Below are positions 43,457 through 51,153 of a stretch of 64,000 nucleotides of DNA, piece by piece. Both the position numbers and the translations under genes were made by a program. The DNA lies in NCBI GenBank assembly GCA_016710685.1, contig JADJVC010000001.1, forward strand, positions 124,001-188,000, given 5' to 3'. Origin of the DNA: Flavobacteriales bacterium (lineage in GTDB: Bacteria; Bacteroidota; Bacteroidia; Flavobacteriales_F; PHOS-HE28). The stretch's first letter is position 1, and each line of letters begins with the position of its first letter. A model generated the notes under the pieces. That model saw nothing but the letters and a program-made list of their open reading frames with translations, was not told the DNA's origin and searched no databases.

Positions 43457-44509
43457 TTATTCCACTACCACCGTGGCTCCGCCCTCGACAATTCGCATAA
43501 TTCCGATGTCCGTCGCTGATGTCCCTTCGTTCATCAGTAATTCCAGTATTTTCGTCGAAGATCCGGCGTCGCAGGAAACCAGCAATCCCCCGCTGGTTTG
43601 CGGGTCGCTCAGCAACATCATACGTTCCAAAGAGGATGCGCCATCAATTTTCGCTGCGTAGCTTTTCCAGTTCCGCAACGCACCGTCGGCATAGCAGCCA
43701 AGGCCTAAATAGTGCAGGCTTTCAGGGATCAACGGAACCTCGTTGTAGTGCAGAACTGCCTGCGTGCCGCTGCCTTCACACATTTCCAACAAATGGCCCA
43801 GCAGCCCGAATCCCGTTACATCGGTGAGCGCATGGACGCCGTCTTGGTTTCCAAGTAAAGCCCCCACATTGTTCAGCTTTACCATTTGGTCGCGGGCGAT
43901 GTTCAAGTGGTCCGGTAGCAGTTGTCCGCGTTTCATGGCCGTTGCCAATATCCCTACACCCAAAGGTTTGGTGAGGATTAAATGGTCTCCCGGCTTCGCG
44001 GTGTTGTTCCGTTTGATGTTCGCCACTTTCACTTCGCCGGTTACGGCCAGGCCGAAGAACGGTTCCGGCGCATCGATGCTGTGCCCACCCGCCAATGGAA
44101 TGCCCGCGTCCTTGCACGCTTGACGACCGCCGGCCACCACCTGAGCGGCCAGTTCGGCGCCTAATTTTTCCAATGGCCAGCCCAGCACGGCTACAGCCAT
44201 TAACGGGCTGCCGCCCATGGCGTAAACGTCGCTTAACGCATTCACAGCCGCAATCCGGCCGAAGTCGAAAGCATCATCAACAATGGGGGAGAAGAAGTCC
44301 GTTGTGCTGATGATCGCACGCCCATCGCCGAGGTCGAAAACAGCTGCATCGTCCCGTGTGTGATACCCCACCAAAAGGCGGTGATCGGGCACGTCCATGG
44401 AAGATCCGCTGAGGATCTTGTCAAGCTCTGCAGGGGCGATCTTGCACCCGCAACCCGCTCCGTGGCTGTATTGTGTAAGTCTTTGATCCACTGGTTTTAA
44501 TTCACTCAT
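43457..44509 (-). CDS. selD: Selenide, water dikinase
   Basis: 350 residues. Makes selenophosphate from selenide and ATP. The catalytic motif H-G-A-G-C-G-C-K holds Cys20 and Lys23, matching Cys17 and Lys20 of the E. coli enzyme; this is the cysteine, not the selenocysteine, form. The G-G-H-S-I-D and D-V-T-G-F-G-L-L-G-H motifs and D-P-Q-T-S-G-G-L-L fit the AIRS/PurM fold. ATG 44509 lies inside the end of mnmH (8-nt overlap). In this pair selenophosphate is used by MnmH for tRNA 2-selenouridine. Confidence 0.96.
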   Translation of the reverse strand: MSELKPVDQRLTQYSHGAGCGCKIAPAELDKILSGSSMDVPDHRLLVGYHTRDDAAVFDLGDGRAIISTTDFFSPIVDDAFDFGRIAAVNALSDVYAMGGSPLMAVAVLGWPLEKLGAELAAQVVAGGRQACKDAGIPLAGGHSIDAPEPFFGLAVTGEVKVANIKRNNTAKPGDHLILTKPLGVGILATAMKRGQLLPDHLNIARDQMVKLNNVGALLGNQDGVHALTDVTGFGLLGHLLEMCEGSGTQAVLHYNEVPLIPESLHYLGLGCYADGALRNWKSYAAKIDGASSLERMMLLSDPQTSGGLLVSCDAGSSTKILELLMNEGTSATDIGIMRIVEGGATVVVE

Positions 44510-45515
44510 ATTGAAGTAGTTGTTCCGCTGTGATTGACAATGATCTTTCGTCTGTTGTAATGGGAATGATGCGGGCGGGATCCCTTTTGGACAAGCCATG
44601 CGCATAGGTCTTGTCGTAGTAGACCAAAGCGATCCGTGCCACGGCTTGGAGATTGCCCGCCTGCAATTGCTCCAACGCCGTTTTCGCATGCTGGGACCCC
44701 AGTTTTTTAGCGATCCGTCCTATTGCTGCGGCCAATTCATCGCGCGATCCGTTCCCATAATCGATCGCCAACCGCTCTGCGCGCCGTTCGGCGGGCATAT
44801 CAACGTAAAATACCGTTGTTGCACGCATCTGGTTGAAGAAACCGTCGGGGATTTTCACCCGGCCGATCGTGGTGCTTTCATCCTCCACCCAAGTAACACG
44901 GTGCGGGTCCAACCGCGCGAGATCCGCCCACAGCATATTCTCGAAGTGCTCAGTACTTGGCTGTTCGGCTTGGCCGATAGCCCCGAAGGAGGATCCTTTG
45001 TGGTTGGCCAAACCTTCGAGGTCCACCACCTGGGCACCGCGATCACGGAGCATTCCCAGCAATTCCGTCTTGCCGCTCCCGGTGGCTCCACCGATCACGT
45101 TCAATTTCCAAGCGGTATGTAAGGAAGCCAATACATGTGTGCGGAAAGCTTTATAGCCCTTCCGAAGTACAAGAACCTCACTGAATCCGGCCTTTTCCAG
45201 CAGCCAGGCAACGCTCGCGCTGCGCTCGCCGCCTCGCCAACAATGCACCGCGATGCGTTTTTCCGGCGCGATCGCCGTGGCGTTCTCAACAATTCCTGCA
45301 AGTTTCGGCCCTGTAATGCGCAAGCCTTCAAGCAGCGCGGCATCCCGTCCAGTTTGTTTGTAAAGTGTGCCCACCACGGCGCGCTCCTCGTTGGTGAACA
45401 AGGGCAAATTGTGCGCTCCGGGAATATGTCCCTGCTTGAATTCGCCTGGTGAACGCACGTCGATAACGGGGAGGCCGGCGGTCAAGAATGCTTCCACCGG
45501 TTCTATATGAAGCAT
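44502..45515 (-). CDS. mnmH: tRNA 2-selenouridine synthase
   Basis: 337 residues (SelU/YbbB). Replaces sulfur of 2-thiouridine at wobble position 34 of tRNA-Lys/Glu/Gln with selenium, by a geranylated intermediate. N-terminal rhodanese domain with the active Cys92 in V-H-C-W-R-G-G-E-R-S (E. coli Cys97), then a P-loop G-G-A-T-G-S-G-K-T at 142-150. Co-transcribed with selD. The ATG is preceded by the exact -7 box TAGTTTTG and GGCC only, so the mRNA may be leaderless. Divergent from the ClC gene. Confidence 0.95.
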   Translation of the reverse strand: MLHIEPVEAFLTAGLPVIDVRSPGEFKQGHIPGAHNLPLFTNEERAVVGTLYKQTGRDAALLEGLRITGPKLAGIVENATAIAPEKRIAVHCWRGGERSASVAWLLEKAGFSEVLVLRKGYKAFRTHVLASLHTAWKLNVIGGATGSGKTELLGMLRDRGAQVVDLEGLANHKGSSFGAIGQAEQPSTEHFENMLWADLARLDPHRVTWVEDESTTIGRVKIPDGFFNQMRATTVFYVDMPAERRAERLAIDYGNGSRDELAAAIGRIAKKLGSQHAKTALEQLQAGNLQAVARIALVYYDKTYAHGLSKRDPARIIPITTDERSLSITAEQLLQYE

Positions 45516-45519
45516 GGCC

Positions 45520-45527
45520 CAAAACTA
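45520..45527 (-). promoter_or_regulatory. -7 box TAGTTTTG abutting the mnmH start codon
   Basis: Exact TAnnTTTG on the minus strand followed by GGCC and the ATG at 45515. Confidence 0.55.
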
Positions 45528-45587
45528 ATCCGGCCTGTTGCGCACCTTGAACATCTTTCCGCGCTGAACGGTATTTTCGCCGCCTTG

Positions 45588-47450
45588 ATGGGAGTGAAAT
45601 CGACCGGGCGCCGGGGTATTCCCGTTGCGCTTTCCATGGAAGCCGCGTTGCGCAGCGCCGAGGTAAAAGGGCAAACAGGCACGGATAAACGCCGCCTACT
45701 TTGGATCACAACGTTGGCCGTGGCGGCTGCAGTGGTGATCGGCTTCATCGCCAAAGCCATGGTGCTGTTGATCGATCTGATCACTAACATAGCGTTTCGT
45801 GGCAGTGTTACGTTCGCCTATGTCCCGCCCGGCGATAACCATCTGGGCTGGTGGGTGGCGCTGGTGCCCGCAGTGGGAGGTGCTATCGTGGGCGTTATGG
45901 CGCTTTACGGCTCCAAGGCCATTCGCGGCCATGGCATACCGGAGGCCATGGAAATGATCCTCACCAACCAAAGCAAAATCCGGCCTGCAATTACCTATCT
46001 GAAGCCGCTTTCCGCCGCGATCAGCATTGGCACGGGAGGCCCTTTTGGAGCGGAGGGCCCCATTATTTCCACCGGAGGTGCGCTTGGCTCCATGGTGGGC
46101 CAACTGCTGCGTATTTCGCCCAATGAGCGGAAGGTGCTTTTGGCAGCAGGCGCCACCGCAGGCATGTCCGCTATTTTCGGAAGCCCCATTGCCGCGATTT
46201 TTTTGGCCATTGAACTGTTGCTTTTTGAATTTGCCCCACGTTCGCTGCTTCCGGTGGTAATGGGCTGCATCACCGGTGCGGCCATGCACCATTTGCTGTT
46301 CGGCAGCGATCCCATGTTCGCCATGCCGGCCATTGCCATGCCGGGTAACCACGCGCTCTTTTTATACAGTGTGATCGGCCTGCTGATCGGCCTGCTTTCG
46401 TTGCTTATTACCAAAGTGGTGTATTGGATCGAGGATGGCTTCGAAAAACTTCCGATACACTGGATGTGGTGGCCGGCCATTGGTGGGCTGGCCGTGGGCA
46501 TTATCGGGTATTTCTTTCCGCGCACCTTGGGCGTAGGCTATGAGAACATCACCGAGCTGTTAAGCGGCAACGCACCGATGACCCTGATCCTGGGGCTGGC
46601 ATTGATGAAGCTGCTTTCCTGGGGCATCGCCTTGGGCAGCGGCACTTCCGGCGGCACGCTGGCACCGATGATGACGGTAGGCGGTGCGATCGGTTGCTTG
46701 GCGGGTATGGCTGCGCAATACCTTTTTCCATCCGTGGGGATCGTGCTCCCGTTGGCCGTGCTTGTGGGCATGTCCGCCATGTTCGCAGGAGCTTCGCGCG
46801 CACTGCTCACCAGCGTGGCCTTCGCGCTGGAAACCACCGGGCGGATCGAAGCGTTACTACCGTTGTTGGGGGCATGTGCGGCATCTTACTTGGTGTCCTA
46901 CTTCCTAATGTCGAACACGATCATGACGGAAAAGATCGCTCGCCGCGGCATCCGCACGCCGGATTCCTACGAACCGGACATTCTGGAGCAACTTTCCGTG
47001 GAACAGGTGATGGACCGCCGCGTGCCAACAGTGCCCGGTCAAGTTAAGGCGAAGGACCTGCTGGCCAAGCTGGATCCTAAAGTGGAATTTCTTTTTATTA
47101 CGGATCCGGAGGATTCTTTCGTCGGCATTGTGCGCGTATTGGACCTGCGCACTGCAGCGGATCCTCAAGCGGAGGTCATCGACTTTGCCAAAACGCCGCA
47201 CGTGGTCCGCAGCACGGACGACCTGCGCACTGCCGCTGGTGAATTGGCCCGTAGCTCCGATCAGGGACCGGTTGCCGTAGTGGAGGATGGCACCGTAGTT
47301 GGCCTGCTCACTTCCGCCGCGCTGCTTCAGGCATACGGCCACCGCATGGATGAACATGCCGAAAACGATGCGAGCATTCTTCTGCATCGCCGCAGGCTGA
47401 AGGTGATGGCCCAGAGCAAGCAATTGTACCGTATGCTTTTGAGAAAGTAA
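45588..47450 (+). CDS. ClC-type chloride channel/antiporter with CBS domains
   Basis: 620 residues: about 35 cytoplasmic residues, ten or more membrane helices (ClC domain to about 430), then two CBS domains (about 470-600). ClC filter motifs: G-x-G-I-P-E as G-H-G-I-P-E, the gating-glutamate loop G-A-E-G-P (Glu kept), and G-S-G-T-S-G-G-T-L-A-P in place of G-x-F-x-P. The CBS pair probably binds adenine nucleotides and regulates transport. ATG 45588 follows a TATTTTCG box (45572-45579) by 8 nt; an in-frame ATG at 45507 overlaps mnmH and is unlikely; ATG 45636 is also possible. Confidence 0.93.
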   Translation: MGVKSTGRRGIPVALSMEAALRSAEVKGQTGTDKRRLLWITTLAVAAAVVIGFIAKAMVLLIDLITNIAFRGSVTFAYVPPGDNHLGWWVALVPAVGGAIVGVMALYGSKAIRGHGIPEAMEMILTNQSKIRPAITYLKPLSAAISIGTGGPFGAEGPIISTGGALGSMVGQLLRISPNERKVLLAAGATAGMSAIFGSPIAAIFLAIELLLFEFAPRSLLPVVMGCITGAAMHHLLFGSDPMFAMPAIAMPGNHALFLYSVIGLLIGLLSLLITKVVYWIEDGFEKLPIHWMWWPAIGGLAVGIIGYFFPRTLGVGYENITELLSGNAPMTLILGLALMKLLSWGIALGSGTSGGTLAPMMTVGGAIGCLAGMAAQYLFPSVGIVLPLAVLVGMSAMFAGASRALLTSVAFALETTGRIEALLPLLGACAASYLVSYFLMSNTIMTEKIARRGIRTPDSYEPDILEQLSVEQVMDRRVPTVPGQVKAKDLLAKLDPKVEFLFITDPEDSFVGIVRVLDLRTAADPQAEVIDFAKTPHVVRSTDDLRTAAGELARSSDQGPVAVVEDGTVVGLLTSAALLQAYGHRMDEHAENDASILLHRRRLKVMAQSKQLYRMLLRK

Positions 47451-47460
47451 GGTGTGATTC

Positions 47461-47690
47461 ACCGCCAAGCATGCCTGGCAATCGGGGACGCTAAGAGCGC
47501 AAAGAAAATTAACCGCAACGGGGCAATGACGCAACGGTTGCGCAACGGAAAATGCGGAACGCCGATGTGGTTTGAATGGCCAGGGTCGTTGCGCCCGTTG
47601 CGCGCCGGCCTGCCGTAGGCACGGCGTTACGGTAAAAAAAACGCGGTCGCGAACCTTCGTGTTCTTCGCGTCCTTCGTGGTAGAAAACTT
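47461..47690. repeat. Cluster of three degenerate 9-bp-period intergenic repeats
   Basis: Three kinds lie in one 240-bp spacer: GACGCTAAG/AGCGCAAAG (47487-47505), ACCGCAACG/ACGCAACGG/GCGCAACGG (47510-47550) and CTTCGTGTT/CTTCGCGTC/CTTCGTGGT (about 47657-47683). All keep a 9-nt period. No gene was found in the spacer; a frame through it on the minus strand reads low-complexity T-T-K-D-A-K-N-T-K typical of such repeats. Confidence 0.65.
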
Positions 47691-47693
47691 CAA

Positions 47694-48587
47694 CTAGCGG
47701 CTCTCCAACAACAGCTTGATCCGCGCCAGGTCGTCGTCGTTCTTGAAGGGGATCTCGATCTTTCCTTTGCCTGCCTCGCTTTGTTTCACCGTAACACGGC
47801 TGGCGAAGATGTTGCTGAGGTGCTTGCCAAGCTCTTTTTGGCGTGCCGTGCCCATTTTGCCCTTGATAACATTGGTTTTTCCTGTGGACTTGTCATCGCG
47901 GGCGAATTGCTCCACTTGGCGCACAGTTAGCTGGCTTTCTAGAATGCGGCGGTACAGCTCGCTTTGCTTGGCGGGGTCCGAAATGCCAATGAGCGCGCGG
48001 GCATGACCCATGCCGATCTGCCGTTGGCGAAGGCCCAGTTGGATCTCCGGTGGCAGCTTCAGCAGGCGCAAGTAGTTGGCCACTGTGGCGCGGTCTTTAC
48101 CTACTTTTTCGCTGAGCGCTTCTTGTGTCAAGTCCACTTCGTCCAGCAGGCGCTGAAAGCTGATGGCGATCTCGATGGCATCGAGCTCTTCGCGCTGGAT
48201 GTTCTCCACCAACGCCATTTCCAACATGCTCTCATCGTTGGCAATGCGGATATAAGCGGGAATCTGATCCAAACCTGCGGCCTGGGATGCTCGGAATCGC
48301 CGCTCGCCACTGATGAGCTGATAGCGGTCGTAGCCGAGCTTGCGCACGGTGATGGGCTGTATGATGCCCAATTCCTTGATGCTTTGCGCCAGCTCCAGAA
48401 TAGCTTCCGGCGCGAACGTGGTGCGGGGCTGGAACGGATTGGGCTCGATCTGCGATACAGGGATCGTGGCCACGCCACCGGCCACGCGCGCATGCCCGGT
48501 TTCCTGCGGTTGGCGCGAAGTGATGTCTGTGCCGGGATCTTCCAACAAGGCGCTCAAGCCGCGCCCCAAGCCTCGTTTCTTGGTCAT
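47694..48587 (-). CDS. parB: Chromosome partitioning protein ParB
   Basis: 297 residues. N-terminal CTP-binding ParB domain with I-E-P-N-P-F-Q-P-R and the G-E-R-R-F-R-A box, helix-turn-helix with L-T-Q-E-A-L-S-E-K-V-G-K-D-R-A-T-V-A-N-Y-L-R split over residues 150-175, and a short C-terminal dimerisation helix (N-D-D-D-L-A-R-I-K-L-L-L-E). Loads on parS sites and slides as a clamp to segregate the chromosome. Its start overlaps the parA stop by 4 nt. Confidence 0.97.
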   Translation of the reverse strand: MTKKRGLGRGLSALLEDPGTDITSRQPQETGHARVAGGVATIPVSQIEPNPFQPRTTFAPEAILELAQSIKELGIIQPITVRKLGYDRYQLISGERRFRASQAAGLDQIPAYIRIANDESMLEMALVENIQREELDAIEIAISFQRLLDEVDLTQEALSEKVGKDRATVANYLRLLKLPPEIQLGLRQRQIGMGHARALIGISDPAKQSELYRRILESQLTVRQVEQFARDDKSTGKTNVIKGKMGTARQKELGKHLSNIFASRVTVKQSEAGKGKIEIPFKNDDDLARIKLLLESR

Positions 48588-49408
48588 TGCACTTGCTGGG
48601 CTTTGGCCAAGGCTTCAACGCGCACTTCGGCCATGATGCGGGTCATGTCGTTTTTCAGCAGGATCTCGCGGGCCAAGTTGAGGTAGTTCACTGCGCCCTT
48701 GCTGCTGGCGTCGTGCATGATAATGGTCTGCCCGTGGCTGGGCGCTTCGCCCAATGCCACGTTGCGATGGATCACCGTGTCGAACACGAGCTGCTGGAAG
48801 TGCGTCTTCACTTCCTCCACCACTTGGTTGGCCAAGCGCAGGCGGCTGTCGTACATGGTGAGCAGCATGCCTTCAATGATCAGTTCCGGATTCAAGCGCT
48901 GCTGGATGATCTTGATGGTGTTGAGCAATTTGCCCAAGCCTTCCAACGCGAAGTACTCGCACTGAACGGGTACGATCACGCTGTCCGCCGCAACGAGGGC
49001 ATTCACTGTAACCAAGCCAAGGGAAGGGGAGCAGTCAATGATGATGTAGTCGTAGTGCTCGCGCAAAGGGTCGAGCATTTTCTTCATCTGGTGCTCGCGC
49101 TCGGGCATGTCGATCATCTCGATCTCAGCACCCACCAGGTCGATGGAGCCCGGAAGGATGTCGAGGTTCGGGTTGTCCGTGTGCTGCACCACGCTGAGCG
49201 CGGGCGTGCCGTTGATGATGCTTTCGTAGATGCTGGCCCCTGCGTTCTTCGGGTCCAAGCCGGTGCCGCTGGTGGCATTGGCTTGTGGGTCCGCGTCCAC
49301 AATGAGGGTGCGCCGCTCCAAAATGCCGAGACAGGCTGCGAGGTTGATGGCGGTGGTGGTTTTGCCCACGCCACCTTTTTGGTTGACTATCGAAATGATC
49401 TTGGCCAT
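48584..49408 (-). CDS. parA: Chromosome partitioning ATPase ParA (Soj)
   Basis: 274 residues. Deviant Walker A K-G-G-V-G-K-T-T at 11-18 with the signature lysine, Walker A' as D-P-Q-A-N-A-T, Walker B as Y-I-I-I-D-C-S-P-S-L-G. It binds DNA non-specifically in the ATP form and is released by ParB. Second gene of the leftward metallo-hydrolase-parA-parB operon (21-nt gap to the hydrolase). Confidence 0.97.
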   Translation of the reverse strand: MAKIISIVNQKGGVGKTTTAINLAACLGILERRTLIVDADPQANATSGTGLDPKNAGASIYESIINGTPALSVVQHTDNPNLDILPGSIDLVGAEIEMIDMPEREHQMKKMLDPLREHYDYIIIDCSPSLGLVTVNALVAADSVIVPVQCEYFALEGLGKLLNTIKIIQQRLNPELIIEGMLLTMYDSRLRLANQVVEEVKTHFQQLVFDTVIHRNVALGEAPSHGQTIIMHDASSKGAVNYLNLAREILLKNDMTRIMAEVRVEALAKAQQVQ

Positions 49409-49429
49409 GTGCCGTGCTGTTTTCCTTTG

Positions 49430-50107
49430 TTAGAGTTCGATGCTTTCCCCGATTGCGGGCAGCAACAATTTGATGTCCGCTGCGCTGAATGCGGCTTTTG
49501 CTTTTTCCACGTCGATGGTGACCGCCGGGAAGGTGTTGTAGTGCATGCCCACAACCGTGGATACGCCCATGTATTGCGCGGCTTCCACCGCGTCATTGTA
49601 GCCCATGGTGTAGTTATCGCCGATGGGCAGGCATGCGTATTTCAGTTTGAAGCGCTTGAGCAGTTGCATGTCGAGCATCAAGCCCGTATCGCCTGCATGG
49701 TGGAAGTTGCCTTCCGGCGTGAAGATGACAAAGCCGCCGGGGTCACCGCCGGAAGCTCCGTCCGGCATGGTGCTGCTGTGCTGGGCCATGGTGAAGCGCA
49801 CGCGGCAGTTCCCCATGTCCGTTTCACCCCCGATGTTCATGGGCATGGTGTGCTTGATGCCTTTCGCTGTGTACCAGTCGCAGATCTCCGCATTGCTCAC
49901 CAACATGGCGCCAGTGCGTTTCAAAATAGTCCCTGCATCGAGGATATGGTCGCCGTGGCCGTGCGTGAGCAGCACGTGCGTGGCGGGCACTTCGTCCACT
50001 TTGATGCCTTTGGCCATGGGATTGCCGCTGATGAACGGGTCGATGAGCAGTTGAAGCCCTGCGACTTCAATGCCCATGGAGCTGTGTCCGTACCACGTGA
50101 GTTTCAT
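49430..50107 (-). CDS. UPF0173-type metal-dependent hydrolase
   Basis: 225 residues of the metallo-beta-lactamase superfamily, UPF0173 (YtkL-like). Metal ligands: T-H-G-H-G-D-H at 48-54, H-H-A-G-D-T-G, and the C-terminal M-H-Y-N-T-F region. N-terminal L-T-W-Y-G-H-S-S is the family start. It is probably a cytoplasmic phosphodiesterase or lactonase; substrate unknown. It heads the operon with parA and parB and has a TACCTTCG box 52 nt upstream of its ATG. Confidence 0.9.
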   Translation of the reverse strand: MKLTWYGHSSMGIEVAGLQLLIDPFISGNPMAKGIKVDEVPATHVLLTHGHGDHILDAGTILKRTGAMLVSNAEICDWYTAKGIKHTMPMNIGGETDMGNCRVRFTMAQHSSTMPDGASGGDPGGFVIFTPEGNFHHAGDTGLMLDMQLLKRFKLKYACLPIGDNYTMGYNDAVEAAQYMGVSTVVGMHYNTFPAVTIDVEKAKAAFSAADIKLLLPAIGESIEL

Positions 50108-50159
50108 CTGCTTGTTCAGCGCTTATCGTAAAAGCCGTTGGCCCAACGAATCGGCGCGA

Positions 50160-50167
50160 CGAAGGTA
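50160..50167 (-). promoter_or_regulatory. -7 box TACCTTCG for hydrolase-parAB operon
   Basis: Minus-strand TACCTTCG followed by TCGCGCC; leader of about 50 nt to the ATG at 50107. Confidence 0.45.
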
Positions 50168-50400
50168 GAGGACCACGTAGGGTGCTTCCGGGGTGAAAGC
50201 ACCGATACTTTTGAACGATCCGCTGTCCGTGGCGAATGCACTGATTTTGCGGTGTTAAGCTAAAGTTTCCAACGATCGTCTATGCCATTTTCACGATGGC
50301 CCGTACTTTGCAGGACCGGCGGGCAGGATATTTTCCGTTTCCGCACTTCCACTAATCCGTGCCGTTGGAGTTTTCCAACGCACAAAACACCAACAACCAC

Positions 50401-50838
50401 ATGTTCGACCAGATCCTTTCCTCTCTCCAAAAAGAAGCCGCTCCCGCACTGATGGCCAAGCTCGGCTTGGACCAGACGCAAGCCACCGCATCCGTAGGCG
50501 CTGCCGCCAGCAGCGTGAAAGAAGTGCTCGGCGGCGACCACGGCTTCGGCATGGACGACGTGCTGAACCTTTTCAGCAGCAACAAGAACACCTCCGGTGC
50601 CGACGGCCTGATGAGCAAATTGGGCACGGTAATGCAGGGCAAACTCTCTACTGATGCCGGCTTGCCAGCGGAAAAGGCCAGCCTGGTGCAAAGCATGTTG
50701 CTGCCCATGGTAACGGATTTCATTTCCAAGCATGTCGGCGGTGATGCCTCCAAATTGAAAGGCATGCTCGGTGGTCTCGGCAACCTGGGCGGCCTGGCCG
50801 ACACGGCAAAAGGCATGCTCGGCAAACTCTTCAAGTGA
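50401..50838 (+). CDS. DUF937-type (YidB-like) protein
   Basis: 145 residues, Gly/Met/Leu-rich: M-F-D-Q-I-L-S-S-L-Q-K at the start and repeated L-G-G-L-G-N-L-G-G-L at the end. It resembles DUF937/YidB proteins, small soluble proteins with a helical N terminus (T-A-S-V-G-A-A-A-S-S-V-K) of unknown function. ATG 50401 follows a GTACTTTGC sequence about 90 nt upstream that may be a degenerate -7 box. The dodecin gene follows 29 nt downstream, likely the same transcript. Confidence 0.82.
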   Translation: MFDQILSSLQKEAAPALMAKLGLDQTQATASVGAAASSVKEVLGGDHGFGMDDVLNLFSSNKNTSGADGLMSKLGTVMQGKLSTDAGLPAEKASLVQSMLLPMVTDFISKHVGGDASKLKGMLGGLGNLGGLADTAKGMLGKLFK

Positions 50839-50867
50839 AATCTGACAACTCCAAACCAAAGAACCCT

Positions 50868-51071
50868 ATGGCAATTCTGAAAGTACTGGAAATCCTGGCG
50901 TCTGACAAGAAGAGCTGGGAAGGCGCTGCGCAAAGCGCGGTGAAAGAAGCAAGCAAGACCGTGCGCGGAATCCGATCAGTGAACATCACCAATCAAAGCG
51001 CCGTGGTGGTGAAGGGTAAGATCACGGAGTACCGCGTGAACTGCAAGATCACTTTCTCTTTGGATAAGTAG
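50868..51071 (+). CDS. Dodecin family flavin-binding protein
   Basis: 67 residues, exactly dodecin length. Contains the family core K-V-L-E-I-L-A-S-D-K-K-S-W-E-G-A-A with the tryptophan that stacks on flavin, A-S-K-T-V-R-G-I-R-S-V, and the closing strand E-Y-R-V-N-C-K-I-T-F. Dodecins form hollow dodecamers that store and protect flavins; ribBA at 55656-56876 supplies riboflavin precursors in the same region. ATG 50868 is used; the in-frame GTG 50835 would overlap the DUF937 gene and lengthen the protein beyond the family norm. Confidence 0.9.
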   Translation: MAILKVLEILASDKKSWEGAAQSAVKEASKTVRGIRSVNITNQSAVVVKGKITEYRVNCKITFSLDK

Positions 51072-51153
51072 TAGGCTTGTGCAACCTTAATATGGAATGG
51101 GGGCATGCTGCCCCTTTTCCTTTTTCCTTCGTTCCCTGAAACCCGTTCGTGTG

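Noticed and set aside
44447..44452. Selenocysteine in SelD
   Set aside because: The catalytic position is a normal cysteine codon (TGC), so no UGA recoding is needed.
48587..50131. A 514-codon frame on the plus strand opposite parA and the metallo-hydrolase
   Set aside because: Spans two real, motif-complete minus-strand genes and their gap; composition is that of antisense high-GC DNA.
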